A stretch of 64,000 nt of DNA from Glycine soja (taxonomy: Eukaryota > Streptophyta > Magnoliopsida > Fabales > Fabaceae), in the NCBI RefSeq assembly GCF_004193775.1, contig NC_041021.1, positions 35,661,718 through 35,725,717 on the forward strand, in the 5' to 3' direction. The notes beneath the pieces were generated by a model. The model was not told the DNA's origin. It saw only the letters and a list, made by a program, of their open reading frames with translations, and did no database searches. Shown piece by piece: positions 46,430-59,162 of this stretch (its first letter is position 1; each line of letters opens with the position of its first letter). Made by a program: the position numbers and the translations under genes.

Positions 46430-48100
46430 GTGTTAAGTAATAATGCTTTTATTGTCTTTATGCAGTCTATTTAGTAAATGGGCCTCAACATTATATGTTG
46501 TATTCCCAACATTCTCAATAAGTTGTGGGTCCATGAATCCATAAACATTTGCAATCTTCTCCTTATTAGTACATAAGTGATGTATATACCTAAAATATTG
46601 AAATAAATGTTAATTATATTAAATTGATATCTAATTAATAAAAAAACTTACAAATTAAATGTACTTACAACAATTATAATTGTATAGCTGAGATGTTAAG
46701 CATCTCTATACCCATATATACTTCCAAAAGATCCTTTCGATGGATATAAAATTGCATTGAAGATGGCCTACTTAGTACATTAGGATTCTAATGTAGTTGT
46801 ATAGGATCCTTATTTTGGCTTGCTACCATCAATAAATGTTCAAGTGAATCAAGTTTAGGTTCCAACTTTTTTTGTTGAATATCTTTGCAACATCGCTCCA
46901 TAATCTAAACAACCAAGGCAGAACAATATTAATAAATGTGATTATGTCATTGCAACCAACAAAAAAATTGATTACAGATACCTTAGTCGAAATAGACTTG
47001 ACAAGTTTTCTTGGCCACTGAATGAAATGATTAGGGGCATGCCCCATTGTTTGCACCTCATCGGTAGGGAAAGGAACTTGAGCATTTGAATCTTTAACCT
47101 CTTCCATCACCATACTCACACTATCATCCTTTATTTTCTTGTGTTGTATGGTTAATCCCAAATTGTACACATTTCCAATTGGTACTAAAATGGGAGGATC
47201 AACATCAATGTATAGCTCACACAAGTTATGTATATTAATATAATTGTCTTCTCCTAATGGATCAACATCAACAAAACTCCATCTTGTGCTAACACGATTT
47301 ACTATCGGCTTTACAACATTATTTTGTTAAGAAAGACCAAGAGATGTCAGTTGCAATTGGAACTGCTAAGTGACATTCTAAGTGAATTGCTCAATGATCT
47401 ATTTTGTAAGAGTCTATAAATGTTTCATACTGATAGTTGTTGAGGTAAAGCCATGACGGGTAGGTAGTCCAAAGTATTTCCTAATGCCCATACCTTGACC
47501 AACACCACGAATACGATCAGGGTGCTCTAGTTTCCCAATGGCAGTAATCAAGATATCTTAACGACCAAAGGGAATAAAGGATCCTTGTGTGCTATACTCA
47601 ATAAGGGAATCCTACAACAAATAATTCATAAGCATATTTAATTACAATCCTTGAATCATCTATTAATTACATGTAGAATTAAATATTAACTTACAATCCT
47701 ATCATCCATAATGTGTGCTTTTTCATTAATATAGTCTCCTAATTTTCTTTGTTGGGCTCTCTTCTATGTCTCATGACGTTTGGGTGGAGATGAGGCTGAA
47801 CAAATGATGAAGGATCTGATTAGGATGCTTCTTCGAGTACTTTCATCTTATCTTGCATTATCTTCAGTCGAAGCCTATCATAGCCCCCACGAGACAATGT
47901 GTGAAGGTAGAGATTATGTGCCTGAACCTTTTGCTCTTTTTTTCTTTTCTCTTGTTATAAATAATCACACACTGACTACATTGAGTAACAAAAAAATGGT
48001 ATAGTAAAATATTAAAAATAAGTGATTAACCAAAAAGGTAGGGTCCTGTCGGATTAGATCTAAACAAACTGCTCTCAGGTTTCCTCTTTGAGAAAGATAT
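46430..48100 (-). pseudogene. DUF8039/Ulp1-like transposon gene, intron-containing, decayed
   Basis: Read on the minus strand from 48100 down: KLGDYINEKAHIMDDRIDSL, QGSFIPFGR (stop) DILITAIGKLEHPDRIRGVG, then a broken stretch; then LYIDVDPPILVPIGNVYNLG and VPFPTDEVQTMGHAPNHFIQ, WPRKLVKSIS, a donor at 46982; DIQQKKLEPKLDSLEHLL (46905-46825); and IANVYGFMDPQLIENVGNTT (about 46440-46580). These resemble the DUF8039-containing, Ulp1-protease-bearing genes carried by plant DNA transposons. The protease catalytic His/Asp/Cys are not identifiable. Stops break it throughout. Confidence 0.5.
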
Positions 48101-49739
48101 ATTCATCACTATGAGATTTTTCCTTGTATTTCCCATATATATTGGTTATTGAGCTTTGTCTTAAATGCTCTCCAATGTTGACCAACATATGAAATTTATT
48201 TCTTTCTAATGCACTCAGAATTTAGAACATCATAGGTGAGCTATATATTACACAACAAAATGGATGAGGTAGTGTATCATAATTTAAGGTTTTACAATGA
48301 CACATAAAGGGTGAAAGTCAAGTGCCATGATACTTTGCCAAATCAAATTCATCAGACACTCCTCTATATGGTCCCAACTCTTATGTAGAACACTAGCCTT
48401 GCTTTGGTTGGTCCTATTGGATTCCCAAATTGATCAAACTTTTGACGTACGACATGTTTGAGACTTAACTTCGCACACCGTGTGGGATGCCTACCCTTCA
48501 TTTTTTTAGACTAAGAATCTGACATGCCTTGTGAAGGAGGGATACTCGATGCATCATCCATGTGTCTATTTAGACAAAAATAATTAAATAAAGGTTGGTA
48601 TCCCATTTAAATAATGAATAATTAACTAACATAATTTACAAATATCAAACTGAACATAAACATCTTGAAATAATAAGCAACAAAATATGTTATTTTGTAA
48701 CCTTGTCAGCATGAATGTTCTCCCACATCTCTTCATCATTATCATCTCGAGTGGCATAGACACCATAAACTTCATCAAATTGAATCAAATTAGGTGTTTG
48801 TGTTAAGAGAATATGAGTCTTAGGAATATCAAGAGTTGAATCTTGATTTTTGTCACTTCCATGCATGTTTCTTCCTTGGAGAACAACTGACCACCTTTGG
48901 TTCAATGCAACAATTGATGCTTGATTAATCATTGTATTGAATCTCAAATGGGAAGGTAAGGTTCACTCATGATGCATAACATCCATATAAATCATGTAGT
49001 TAAGCATTCAACTACACAAGTAATTATAAAACATACAAAACATGACCTCAATTATAAATGAAAACAGATCAAGAACATACCTCAAACAACAAGCAAGTCC
49101 TCAAATGAGCCCAAAAAAAGAAATGATAAAATCAAACTGCCAATAATAAGAAGAAAAAAACTAACATCAGCGAAGCATGTCTTACTTTACACTATACGTG
49201 TCTTCTCATTCATAAAGTATGGGAAGAATCTATGACTTATGCAAAATTTACAATTCAAATTGAAACACATATGACTTCTTTCTAATTTACAATATACTAT
49301 TCTAATATTAGTAATTGGTCTACATTGAAACTTTGGAGCATACTAAGAAATAAGAGATAAATCAAATATACTAAAGCCAATACATACATCACGGTAGACT
49401 AACGAAATCGATGATCTCATAGTAGTTAGATTAGAGGGAAGCCTAACTTGGTTGTGTTTGTATAAAGGATTTAAACAGTAGTACTGTAATAGAAACATAG
49501 CAACAAGTTCTGAAATATTTTACAAGGAAGAAGTTAGAAACATACTTGAAATTAAAACCATTAAAGAAAATTGACTAGTGCTAATGCTTAGAATTAGGCA
49601 AGTAAAATTGAGTAGTGCTTATAATTAGAAAGCTAGAATTAGAAAGCTAGAATTAGACAAATAGAGATGGGATGGATGACAATGATCATCTGATCCAATA
49701 CTCTTGTCTTCTATATAGGTTGTCCAATCTTCTATAATC
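48101..49739. other. 5' side of the DUF8039/Ulp1-like gene, mostly unassigned
   Basis: A minus-strand frame at 48690-48947 (NQRWSVVLQGRNMHGSDKNQ) may be an N-terminal exon of the same transposon gene. The remainder is AT-rich with no recognised feature. Confidence 0.35.
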
Positions 49740-49800
49740 TAGTGGATCATCCAGTCACATAGAAGGGAGCGTCCCGTATGGTGGTTCATTAACATAGGTT

Positions 49801-50035
49801 TGTTGTAACTATAACTATTTTTTTTACTGTAATCATTCTCAGTTAAACAATTAGTTGTTGTTTCCTTTATAAAGAGCTTTGTATTATGGGTTCAGAGAGC
49901 TTAAGAGTGCTTTGAACCCTTTCATTGTAAATTCTATTATTCGCAATAAACTTAACAATTTTACAGGATATTTCTCTTCTCCTTCTATCATTTGTGCTTC
50001 CCTATATGCATAGAATTTCTAGAATCTTCCCAACA
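49801..50035 (+). repeat. Copia LTR, 235 bp
   Basis: Begins TGTTGTAAC and ends CTTCCCAACA (TGTTG/CAACA inverted ends), with a TATA box CTTTATAAAG near 49865. TTGGTATTTAGAT follows at 50038, a decayed tRNA-Met PBS. Confidence 0.75.
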
Positions 50036-50179
50036 AATTGGTATTTAGATCTTTGGTTCAAGATTAGTTCTGCAATAATTTCGTGGTAAATCAAGTCATT
50101 AGTGATAAACCATTTTGTTTGTTATCTAGTCGTGTTATGTCTTCAAGATTCTATCAAGAAGATAATCAACACAATCAAG

Positions 50180-51775
50180 ATTGAGAAATTCACAGGGAAG
50201 AATAGCTTCAACCTTTGGGGGATCAAGATACGAGCCTAGTTGAAAATACAAGGCATTTGGGCTCTTCTCTTCGGTCAATCGTCAAAGATTGACAAGTCAA
50301 TGCTTGAGTTACAAGAGGAAAAGAAGCATTTTCTAATTCTCTTATCTATATATGATGAGCTTTTTTATGAAGTTTCTAAAGAACTAACTGATGTTTGACT
50401 TTGACTCAAATTGGAGAAACTCTTCATGATGAAATCAATTTGTAACAATTTGCTTCTAAAATAACATACTTTTGGCCTCTGAATGAAGGAAGGTACACCA
50501 TTGACAAAACATCTTGATGAGCTAAACTTTGTTCTAATGGAGCTACATGACATTGATGTCAAAATGGAAGACAAAGATCTGACAATGATTATATTAGCCT
50601 ATCTTCCTCCTTCCTATGAGAATTTTGTGAGTTATCTTAGTGTAGGCAAGGACTCCATTACACTTGAAGAAGTCAAGTCCAATCTCTATTCTAGAGAGCT
50701 TCGACTAAAGGTGTCTAGGAATGGTGATGAAGCCTCTACATCCGGATTATTGGTGAATGATTTTGCTAGAGGGCAGAAGAATAAGAAAGGAAAAGGTGGC
50801 AAGAAGAGCTGAGTTTATCCTAAGGACATTTGTAATTATTGCAAAGAACCGGGTCACTGGAAGCGAGATTGTCCAAAGAAAGATTTTGTTGTTGCTCTTG
50901 TTCAGAATGAGTCCTCATCAGAAATTGATTTGGTTATGGTTGTTTGTGAACAACTACAACAACATTTTGAACAATAGGTACTGAACTCAAGTTGTTCTTA
51001 TCATATGTGTCCACACAAACATTGATTTGTGACATATGAGAAAATGTATGGTGGTAACATCCTCATGGGTAACAATGCTCCATATGAGTCTATTAGTATA
51101 GGTTTTGTACGAATCAAAATGCATGATGGTTTTGTTAGAACCTTGATTGAAGTCAATCATGTTCTAGAGCTTAAGAAAAATCTTGCATCTGTGGATGCCA
51201 TGGATTCGAAAGGTTTTTCTTGTTGGGTTGAAGGTGGAGTTATGTAGATTAGAAGGAAAAGGAAGTATGCGCAAATGCAAGGAACCAATCAAGGAAATCC
51301 GTACATCCTTTAAGGGTCCATTGTGATAGGCTTTGTCTCTGTTATTTCATAATCTAGAAGCCTTGTGTCCAAAGGTTTGTTTAATAATTCTCTGTGGCAT
51401 CTACGTTTGGGTCGTATTAGTGAAAAAGGTTTGGATATTCTGAGCAAGCGAGGCTTACTTAGAGATCACAAGGTGGAACCCCTTCAATTTTGTGAGCATT
51501 GCATCTATGGGAAACAACATCAAAAAAAGTTTCCAAAGGTTGTGCACACAACCAATGCCATGTTGGACTACTCTCATTGTGACTATTAAGGGCCTTTGAG
51601 AGTTCAATCACTGGGTGAGCAAGGTATTTACTCTCCATCATCGATGATTACTCTTCAAATTTTTCAAGAATTCAAGACCCCTATTGAGGTATGGTCTAAC
51701 AAACCAACTGTATAGTCAATGTTGAAGGTGTTTGGAAGTTAGGCATACTATCACATAAGTGAAGGTGATGTGCCA
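50180..51775 (+). pseudogene. Copia gag-pol remnant
   Basis: Gag reads KFTGKNSFNLWGIKIRA, then LTKHLDELNFVLMELHDIDV and YENFVSYLSVGKDSITLEEV; the zinc knuckle is CNYCKEPGHWKRDCP near 50833. The protease site reads VLNSSCSYHMCP, so the catalytic Asp of the usual LDSGC is replaced by Asn. The integrase zinc-finger part LWHLRLGRISEKGLDILSKR and CEHCIYGKQ follow, then a jump to KTPIEVWSNKPT and KVFGS, typical of the end of integrase, showing a deletion of the D,D,E core. Stops at several points; RT and RNase H are absent from the window. Confidence 0.82.
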
Positions 51776-52854
51776 TTATTTTCTCCCATTTCTTAACCCT
51801 TTTTGCACCATTTTAAGTACTGATTAATCTTAATTGTCAAATTAATTAGGCAGTTTTATTATTTGGGCCCATTCAACTAATTTGATGTTTTTAATCTAAT
51901 TTCAGGAATTAATGAAGCATTGGGCTTGAATCCAGAATTGGGCTTGGACTTGAAGAGGGCAGACTATTTTATTCTACAAGATTTTATCTTATCTAGACTT
52001 TATCTTATCTAGATATTATTTAGATTTAGTCTCATCTAGATATTATTTCATCTAGATCTTATCTTATCTTATCTAGATATGATTTGATTTTATTTATGAG
52101 CTTGGATTTAAAACAGATTTGTAAGCTTTGGGGCTGAAAAAATTATATAACAGCACCAAGGTTCTAGTTTAGGCCTCTCTTCTCTTTCCCTTCTCTTTTT
52201 TTTTTTTCGTTTTGCAATTCCAGTTTTGAGTTTTCGTTTTAGCAATAAAATTTCGTTCTTCAATCTATAATTTCATTCTCTATTGATTAATGGAAGGCTA
52301 AGTCCCCAGCATTGTTTTCTCTTGAGGATCAAGCACAGTTCTCTTTGAGGTTCTATTATTATTGTTAAATTCTATTCAGTTTTTTCCTCTTCACTAATTA
52401 CTTTGAATTTATTGCTATTAATTCATGCTTGCTTAGTGCTTGATTAATTGTCTCTGCGCTTAATTTACGTTCATGCTTAATGATCGTTTATGAGTAATTG
52501 GTGTATGTGTTGCTTAATCACATAATGAATGTCTTATGTTGAATTTCGCTTATTAATTTAATTTAGGGTTGGATTAAGTGGTTGAACTGAATAAGGATAA
52601 ACTCTCGTAACCTAGGATAAGAGATTTGCTTGTGAATCAAGGGGAAACAACGTGTTTTAGTTCTGATATTTTCCAATTCACATTTATTCGCTGTTTAATT
52701 TACAAAAGCAAACAACCCCCCCCCAATTCGTTACTATTTTTCTACTATCTGTCATGAACATTTGGTGTATCATTGCTCGTTGGGAAATGACCTAGGATCA
52801 CTTCCTAGTTACTACATTTTAATTGTTTATTTGATTCGGGTTCGGCCTCGATCA
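51776..52854 (+). repeat. Left LTR of the Athila-type element
   Basis: Starts TGATGTGCCATTATT and ends CTCGATCA, four bases before the PBS. The first 700 bp match 59163-59881 closely. Short TTATCTTATCTAGAT-type repeats lie near 51987-52080. Confidence 0.87.
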
Positions 52855-52858
52855 AATT

Positions 52859-52876
52859 TGGTGCCATTGCCGGGGA
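52859..52876 (+). other. Primer-binding site
   Basis: TGGTGCCATTGCCGGGGA; Athila-type elements usually have TGGCGCCGTTGCCGGGGA here, so two CG-to-TG/CA changes fit methylation decay. Confidence 0.75.
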
Positions 52877-53688
52877 GCAATGTCCAAAGGTTCATAATAG
52901 CTAGTGATTCGTGTTTTATGTTTAGTTGTTTTAAGTTTTCGTGTTGTGTTAGTGTTGTTTAGTGCCTTGTTATTTTGTTTAGTGTGGTGTTTTGTTTTAG
53001 TTTTTCTGTTCAGCGCTTTCCCTGTTTCAATTTTTGTGTTTTGCTGTGAATAGTGTTTTGTGATGGATTTAGCGACCACTTTTTCTAATCTGGAAAACAG
53101 AGTAACAGTGCAAATCCCTTAGCGACTGAATTAGTGACTACTGCTGACAATTTAATTGGCGATTTTTATTTTGATAGTTTGGGTTGTTATTTTTGGCTGA
53201 ATTTTGGTGTGGTAGGTTCTTTTGATCCATATTTTGTGGGAAAAATAGCTGGAGCCCTTAGTTTGGTCAGATTTGAAAGTTCCAAAAAAGTAGTGAATTT
53301 GATTTTTGTCAAAACTTCAAACGACCATAACTTTTGCTCCGGGTATCAGAATGACTATTATTATATATGTATTTGGGGTAGAAAAATTTTCCCATATTGT
53401 GGGAACCAGCCAAAGGCTGGCTGAGGTCTCTTGCCAGCCAAAATCGTCTGTTTACTAGTTTTTATTTTTCAAGTTTTATTGCTTTATTTTTCTAAACTTT
53501 CCATAGGTAGTTTCCATAGTTAGACTTTGAATTTTTGTTTGAAAATTGTTTTGCTATCTTTTCATGATTTTAGGGTGTTGCTCATAAAATTTCAAGTTAT
53601 TTGGATATCATTTGATGGTAGCTGTAGTTCAAACCTACACTGTTACTTGCATAAGAAGACAACTAGTTGTGCATGCTGAATGTAGTGT
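52877..53688 (+). other. 5' leader of the Athila-type element
   Basis: No coding domain; short frames (for example 53134-53424) are not conserved-looking. Confidence 0.5.
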
Positions 53689-55228
53689 ATGACTAGAGGC
53701 AATCCATCTGACCTACAACCCTTTGATCCTGAGATAGATAGGACATTTCATAGATTATTTAGGCATCATTCTGTACCTTTTGAGCATCCTGAGCATTCTG
53801 TTATTGGTGAGACTGAGCATTTTGTGGTTGATAATTTTGAACATCCTGACTTTGAGCATTATAGTTTTGAACATTCTGATTTTGAACGTTCTAAGAACAT
53901 GGCACAACCTCCACCCCGTGAGAGGACTCTAAGGGAAATGGCTGCACCTGATTTCACCTACGAAAGCTTGTGCATCCAATACCCTGATGAGGATGTCCCA
54001 TATGTTCTTAAAACTGGACTGATCCATTGGCTTCCAAAGTTTCATGGCCTTGCAGGTGAAGACCCGCACAAACATCTGAAAGAATTCCATATTGTCTGCT
54101 CCACCATGAAACCCCAGATGTCCAGGAGGATCATATATTTCTGAAGGCCTTTCCTTATTCTTTAGAGGGAGTGGCAAAGGACTGGCTTTATTACCTTGCT
54201 CCATGGTCCATCAGGAGCTAGGATGACCTCAAGAGAGTATTCTTAGAAAAAAATTTCCCTGCTTCCAGGACCACGACCATCAGAAAGGATATTTCAAGCA
54301 TTAGACAACTCAGTGGAGAGAGCTTATATGAATACTGGGAGAGATTTAAGAAACTATGTGCCAGTTGCCCTCACCACCAGATTTCTGAGCAGCTTCTCCT
54401 CCAATATTTTTATGAAGGACTCAGTAACATGGAGAGAAGTATGATAGATGCTTCCAGTGGTGGAGCCCTTAGAGACATGACCCCTGCTGAAGCCAGAAAT
54501 TTAATTGAGAAGATGACTTCAAACTCCCAGCAATTTAGTGCCAGAAGTGATGCTATTGTCATTAGAGGAGTGCATGAAGTAGCCACGAATTCATCTTCAT
54601 CAGCCGAGACTAAGAAGCTTGAAGGTAAACTAGATGCCTTGGTTAACCTAGTAACCCAACTGGCCATGAATAAAAAATCTGCACCTGTTGCCAGACTCTG
54701 TGGTTTATGCTCCTCTGCCGACCACCACACAGACCTTTGCCCTTCTGTGCAACAATTTGAAGCAATTGAACAGCCTGAAGCTTATGCTGCAAATATCTAC
54801 ATCAGACCTCCTCAACCTCAACAGAAAAATCAGCCACAACAGAACAATTATGACCTCTCCAGCAACAGGTACAATCCCGGGTGGAGGAATCATCCCAACC
54901 TTAGATGGTCGAATCCTTCACAACAGTAGCAACAACAACCTTATTTTCAAAATGTTGCTGGCCCAAGTAGACCATACGTTCCTCCACCAATCTAGCTGCA
55001 ACAACAGCAACAGCCCTAGAAACAACAAACAGTTGAGGCTCCTCCGCAACCTTCCCTTGAAGAACTTGTGAGGCAAATGACTATGCAAAACATGTAGTTT
55101 CAACAAGAGACCAGAGCCTCCATTCAGAGCTTAACTAATCAGATGGGACAATTGGCTACACAGTTAAATCAACAACAGTCCCATAATTCTGACAGATTAC
55201 CTTCTCAATCTGTCCAAAATCCCAAAAT
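53689..55228 (+). pseudogene. Gag of the Athila-type element
   Basis: Starts MTRGNPSDLQPFDPEIDRTF, with histidine/glutamate-rich repeats (FEHPEHSVIGETEHF), then the Gag core LPKFHGLAGEDPHKHLKEFH. A 1-nt shift near 54120 is followed by FLKAFPYSLEGVAKDWLYYL, then SGESLYEYWERFKKLCASCP and a CCHC-like knuckle CGLCSSADHHTDLCP near 54707. The C-terminus is rich in Gln and Pro with three or more stops (54928, 54995, 55018). Inactive. Confidence 0.82.
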
Positions 55229-57620
55229 GTGAGTGTCATTACATTGAGATCGGGAAAGCAGTGTCAAGAACTTCAACCAACAAATGAACCTGCCCAACCT
55301 CACTCTACTCCAGAAAAAGATGATGCCAAAAACGAAAATGTAAAGAGTAAGTTACCTAACAATTTCTATGCAGGTGACTCTAAAGAGAAGCAGCATATCC
55401 CTCTTCCATTCCCTCCAAGAGCAATATCCAACAAAAAAATAGAAGAGACAGAGAAGGAGATCTTGGAAACATTTAGAAAAGTAGAAGTAAACATACCTCT
55501 GCTGGATGCAATAAAGAAAATTCCAAGATATGCTAAATTCTTGAAGGAGTTGTGCACTAATAAGCGGAAGCTTAAAGCATGTGAAAGAATTAGTATGGGC
55601 AGAAATGTCTCCGCATTGATTGGTAAATTTGTTCCCCAAATCCCTGAAAAATGTAAAGATCCAGGTACATTCAGCATACCTTGTATTATAGGTAACAATA
55701 AGTTTGACAATGCCATGCTAGATTTAGGAGCTTCTGTTAGTGTGATGCCTCTGTCTATTTTTAATTCTCTATCTCTTGGTCCCTTGCAGTCAACTGATGT
55801 GGTAATTCATTTAGCTAATAGAAGTGTTGCCTATCCTGCTGGTTTCATAGAGGATGTCTTAGTTAGAGTTGGTGAACTGATTTTCCCTGTTGATTTTTAT
55901 ATTTTGAATATGGAGGAGGGATTTTCTAAAGGATCAATTCCCATTATTTTAGGTAGACCTTTTATGAAAACTGTTAGAACTAAGATAGATGTATATGCAG
56001 GCACACTATCTATGGAGTTTGGTGATATAATTGTTCATTTTAATATTCTTGATGCTATGAAACACCCATCTGAAGATCTTTCTGTATTTCGTGTTGAAAT
56101 AATTGACCCTATTGTTGACGAATACATGACTGATCTTCATTCTAATCTGCATGTCTGCCACTCTTCATGCATTGAATCTGAATTTGTACTTGATCATATG
56201 TCTGAATTTGATGCTGAGAGTGAATCTGATTTTGATATTGATTACATGTCTGATGTTTTACCTCTTGAGATTGATTTTATAAAGTCAGATAGAACTAACC
56301 AGGTTTCAGGAAGTACACATACTTCTGACTTTCTTTATGAGGTACAGGCTGAGAAACCATCTCTTTCTACTACTATCCAGCCGGCCACACTAGAATTGAA
56401 GCCTTTACCATCAAATTTAAAATATGCTTACTTGGATGATAGCAAAAGTTTTCCAGTAATTATATCTGCTTCCCTGGCTGATGAGCAAGAGGTGAAGTTG
56501 TTATCAGTTCTCAAGAAGCATAAGAAGGCTATAGGTTGGACCCTGGTAGACATTCCTAGTATTAGCCCATCCACATGTATGCATCGGATAAATTTAGAGG
56601 ATGGGGCTAAACCAGTAAGACAGCCACAGAGAAGACTCAACCCGGTAATTCTTGATGTAGTGAAGAAGGAGGCAACCAAGCTTTTGCAAGCTGGAATCAT
56701 TTATCCTATCTCTGACAGCCAATGGGTGAGTCCCGTCCAGGTAGTCCCAAAGAAAACCGGTCTCACCGTGATAAAAAATGAGAAGGAGGAGCTGATTCCT
56801 ACTCAGGTGCAGATTACTTGGAGAGTCTGCATTGACTATAGGAGGCTGAACCAGGTTACCAAAAAGGACCATTTTCCACTGTCATTCATTGACTAGATGC
56901 TTGAACGTCTGGCGGGTAAATCTCACTACTGTTTCCTTGATGGTTTTTCTGGTTATATGCAAATCACTATTGCTCTTGAGGATCAGGAAAAGACCACATT
57001 CACCTGCCCCTTCGGCACTTTTGTCTATAGGAGGATGCCTTTCGGCCTATGCAATGCCCTTGGTACCTTCCAGCGGTGCATGATTAGTATTTTTAGTGAT
57101 TTTTTAGAAAATTGCATAGAGGTGTTTATGGATGATTTCATTGTATATGGATCCTCTTTTGATGTTTGTTTGGAGAGTTTGGAAAAGGTTTTGAATAGAT
57201 GCACTGAAACTAACCTTGTTCTAAATTTTGAAAAATGTCATTTTATGGTTGAGCAAGGTATAGTTTTAGGCCACATTATTTCCAATAAGGGCATTGAAGT
57301 AGATCTTGCCAAACTTTTTGTTATTTCACAATTGCCTTACCCCTCTTGCGTGCGAGAGGTGTGATCTTTTCTTGGCCATGCAGGATTCTACAAGCGCTTT
57401 ATAAGAGATTTTAGTAAGGTAGCCCTTCCATTATCCAACTTGTTGCAAAAGGAGGTGGAGTTTGACTTTAATGATAAATGCAAAAAGGCCTTTCATTGCC
57501 TCAAAAGAGCACTGACTACCACCCCTATCATTCAGGCATCTGATTGGACAGCCCCATTTGAGCTAATGTGCGATGCATCCAATTACACATTGGGGGTTGT
57601 CCTTGCTCAAAAGATCTCCT
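55229..57620 (+). pseudogene. Pol of the Athila-type element: protease and RT, then deletion
   Basis: The open frame (to 56896) has the aspartic protease site NAMLDLGASVSVMP near residue 165 and the RT start (HRINLEDGAKPVRQPQRRLN, then WRVCIDYRRLN). A TAG at 56894 replaces the usual Gln before MLERLAG. RT continues: FLDGFSGYMQI, FGTFVYRRMPFGLCNALGTF, FMDDF near 57127, FLGHAGFYKRFI, and ends in FELMCDASNYTLGVVLAQK of RNase H. The rest of RNase H and all of integrase are deleted; sequence jumps to 3' non-coding DNA. Confidence 0.88.
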
Positions 57621-59145
57621 TACTTCAGCTTACATCTTTTCCACCATGACTTAGGGAGTTCTCCTTTTACTATCTCCTTCTTTACTTTTATTACATTTTT
57701 CCGATTCTATTTGATGGTTTAATTGCTTTTAATCTTTTAATTGTGCTACATTGAGGACAATGTGTTGTTTAAGTATGGGGGGAGTGTTCTTTGGTTTTGG
57801 TTTTGCTAGTTTTGTTAGTTTTGTTTGTGTTAAATTTGTTAGTTTGGTTAGTTTTGTTGGGTTTCTAGTTTAATATTTTAGGTCAATTCTATTTGCATGT
57901 ACAACTTTGCATATTTTTCTTTGAATTATAGGATATGTTCAAGAAATGGGTAATTGTTCTGAAAATAAAAGTCTCTTGACATTTTGTGATTTGAAATCCT
58001 TGTTTTTCCTCTACATGTCATGATAGTTTTGAATGCTCAATTTGAAAGTGATAAGTTTACCTTTGTGAGAATTTGAGCCATCCATCATCATAATCTTTTG
58101 GTGTGTTTTGCCCCATTGATTGCTTGCACAATAGCCTTGGCTTGATTCTTGTTGATGCTTCCTAATTCACATGCATATTTGGAAATGATTTAGGCAATTT
58201 TGTTCTTATAAACTTCTAGCCAAATGGACTTACCTTGAATTAATTCCTTTGATATCCCCTTTGAGCCTATGTTCCCTTTTCTTTGTTTTGAAGCTCATTA
58301 TAAGCCTTAAGTGAAAAACCATGATATCACCTTACCCTTAAGGAATTTTGGAGCTTTGAAATTGTTTTGGGAATAAGTTGGGAATAAGTGTGGGGGGTAT
58401 ATTTCATTGGAAGATATGATTTTTGGCCATGCTTAATGTTTTATTTTGGCCATGCTTGATGTATCTGTATATTGCCTAGTTCTTGCTTTAATCTTCAAAT
58501 TCCTACTATTAAAAAAAATTTCAATTGCTGCAAATTCTGCAAATTCGTACTGTTCAAAAAAAAAAAAAAAGAAGTGAAGTTGAATAAATGAGGTCTTGTT
58601 ATGAGGACTTGATTTGGGAGCCTTGGTTGATTTTGTTGATATTAGAGGGTTTGGGTTTACTACTTGTGCTTAATTTCCACTTATTCCCCATTGCTCCTCT
58701 ATTCCTTTGGGATTTAGCTACTTATTCCATATTTTTCTTCCCTACTTTGTCCTTGGCCCCATTACAACCTTTAAAGACCTTTTGATCCTCATGTGCATGT
58801 GTTTGTCAAGTTGTTGTCAATTTTAGAATTTTTCCAAGCCTATGTGGTGTTTGTTTTCATGGGTGCTTCTAGAGTAAACAGTAGCCTAGACACTTGAGAG
58901 ATAGAGTGTATTTCTTGTGAGGCTTTATCACTTTCATTCTTGAGCTGATTAACTATTTTGCCATGATTGGGTTGCTTGGATGATTTTCACGAATGTCTTG
59001 ACTCTTTGGATCTCTTCATGTTAGATGTTACCCATTTGTTTCATTCCTTGATGTTCATTGAGAAATATGTAAATGTTTTTGTTTGTCTCTCTTTGATATC
59101 CTTGGATTTTGTTCTTTATTTCATTTTGTCCAGGAGTGCAAAAGG
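57621..59145 (+). other. 3' non-coding region of the Athila-type element
   Basis: Contains G-rich words TATGGGGGGAGTG (near 57774) and GTGTGGGGGGTAT (near 58388), like extra polypurine tracts. Short frames carry no known motif. An A-run lies at 58555-58570. Confidence 0.55.
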
Positions 59146-59160
59146 CTAAGTATGGGGGGT
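59146..59160 (+). other. Polypurine tract of the Athila-type element
   Basis: GCTAAGTATGGGGGG directly before the right LTR start. Confidence 0.75.
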
Positions 59161-59162
59161 TT

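Larger units (their letters stand above)
43304..49753 (-). mobile_element. DNA-transposon-like region bounded by 14-bp inverted repeats
   Basis: TGGATGATCCACTA at 43304-43317 and its exact reverse complement at 49740-49753 bracket 6.4 kb. With a 10-bp gap the similarity continues inward ((A/G)ATT(A/G)GAC(G/A)ACCTA). Inside lies a minus-strand DUF8039/Ulp1-like gene and, near the left, two nested LTRs. A target duplication is not clear because a CACTA end abuts the left side. Whether this is CACTA- or MULE-type is open. Confidence 0.55.
49801..51775 (+). mobile_element. Truncated Ty1/copia element, interrupted by a gypsy element
   Basis: Left LTR at 49801-50035, a degenerate PBS, then gag, zinc knuckle, protease and integrase N-terminus on the plus strand. 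It is cut at 51776 by the Athila-type element; any remainder would lie beyond the window. An internal deletion removed the integrase core. Multiple stops. Confidence 0.8.
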
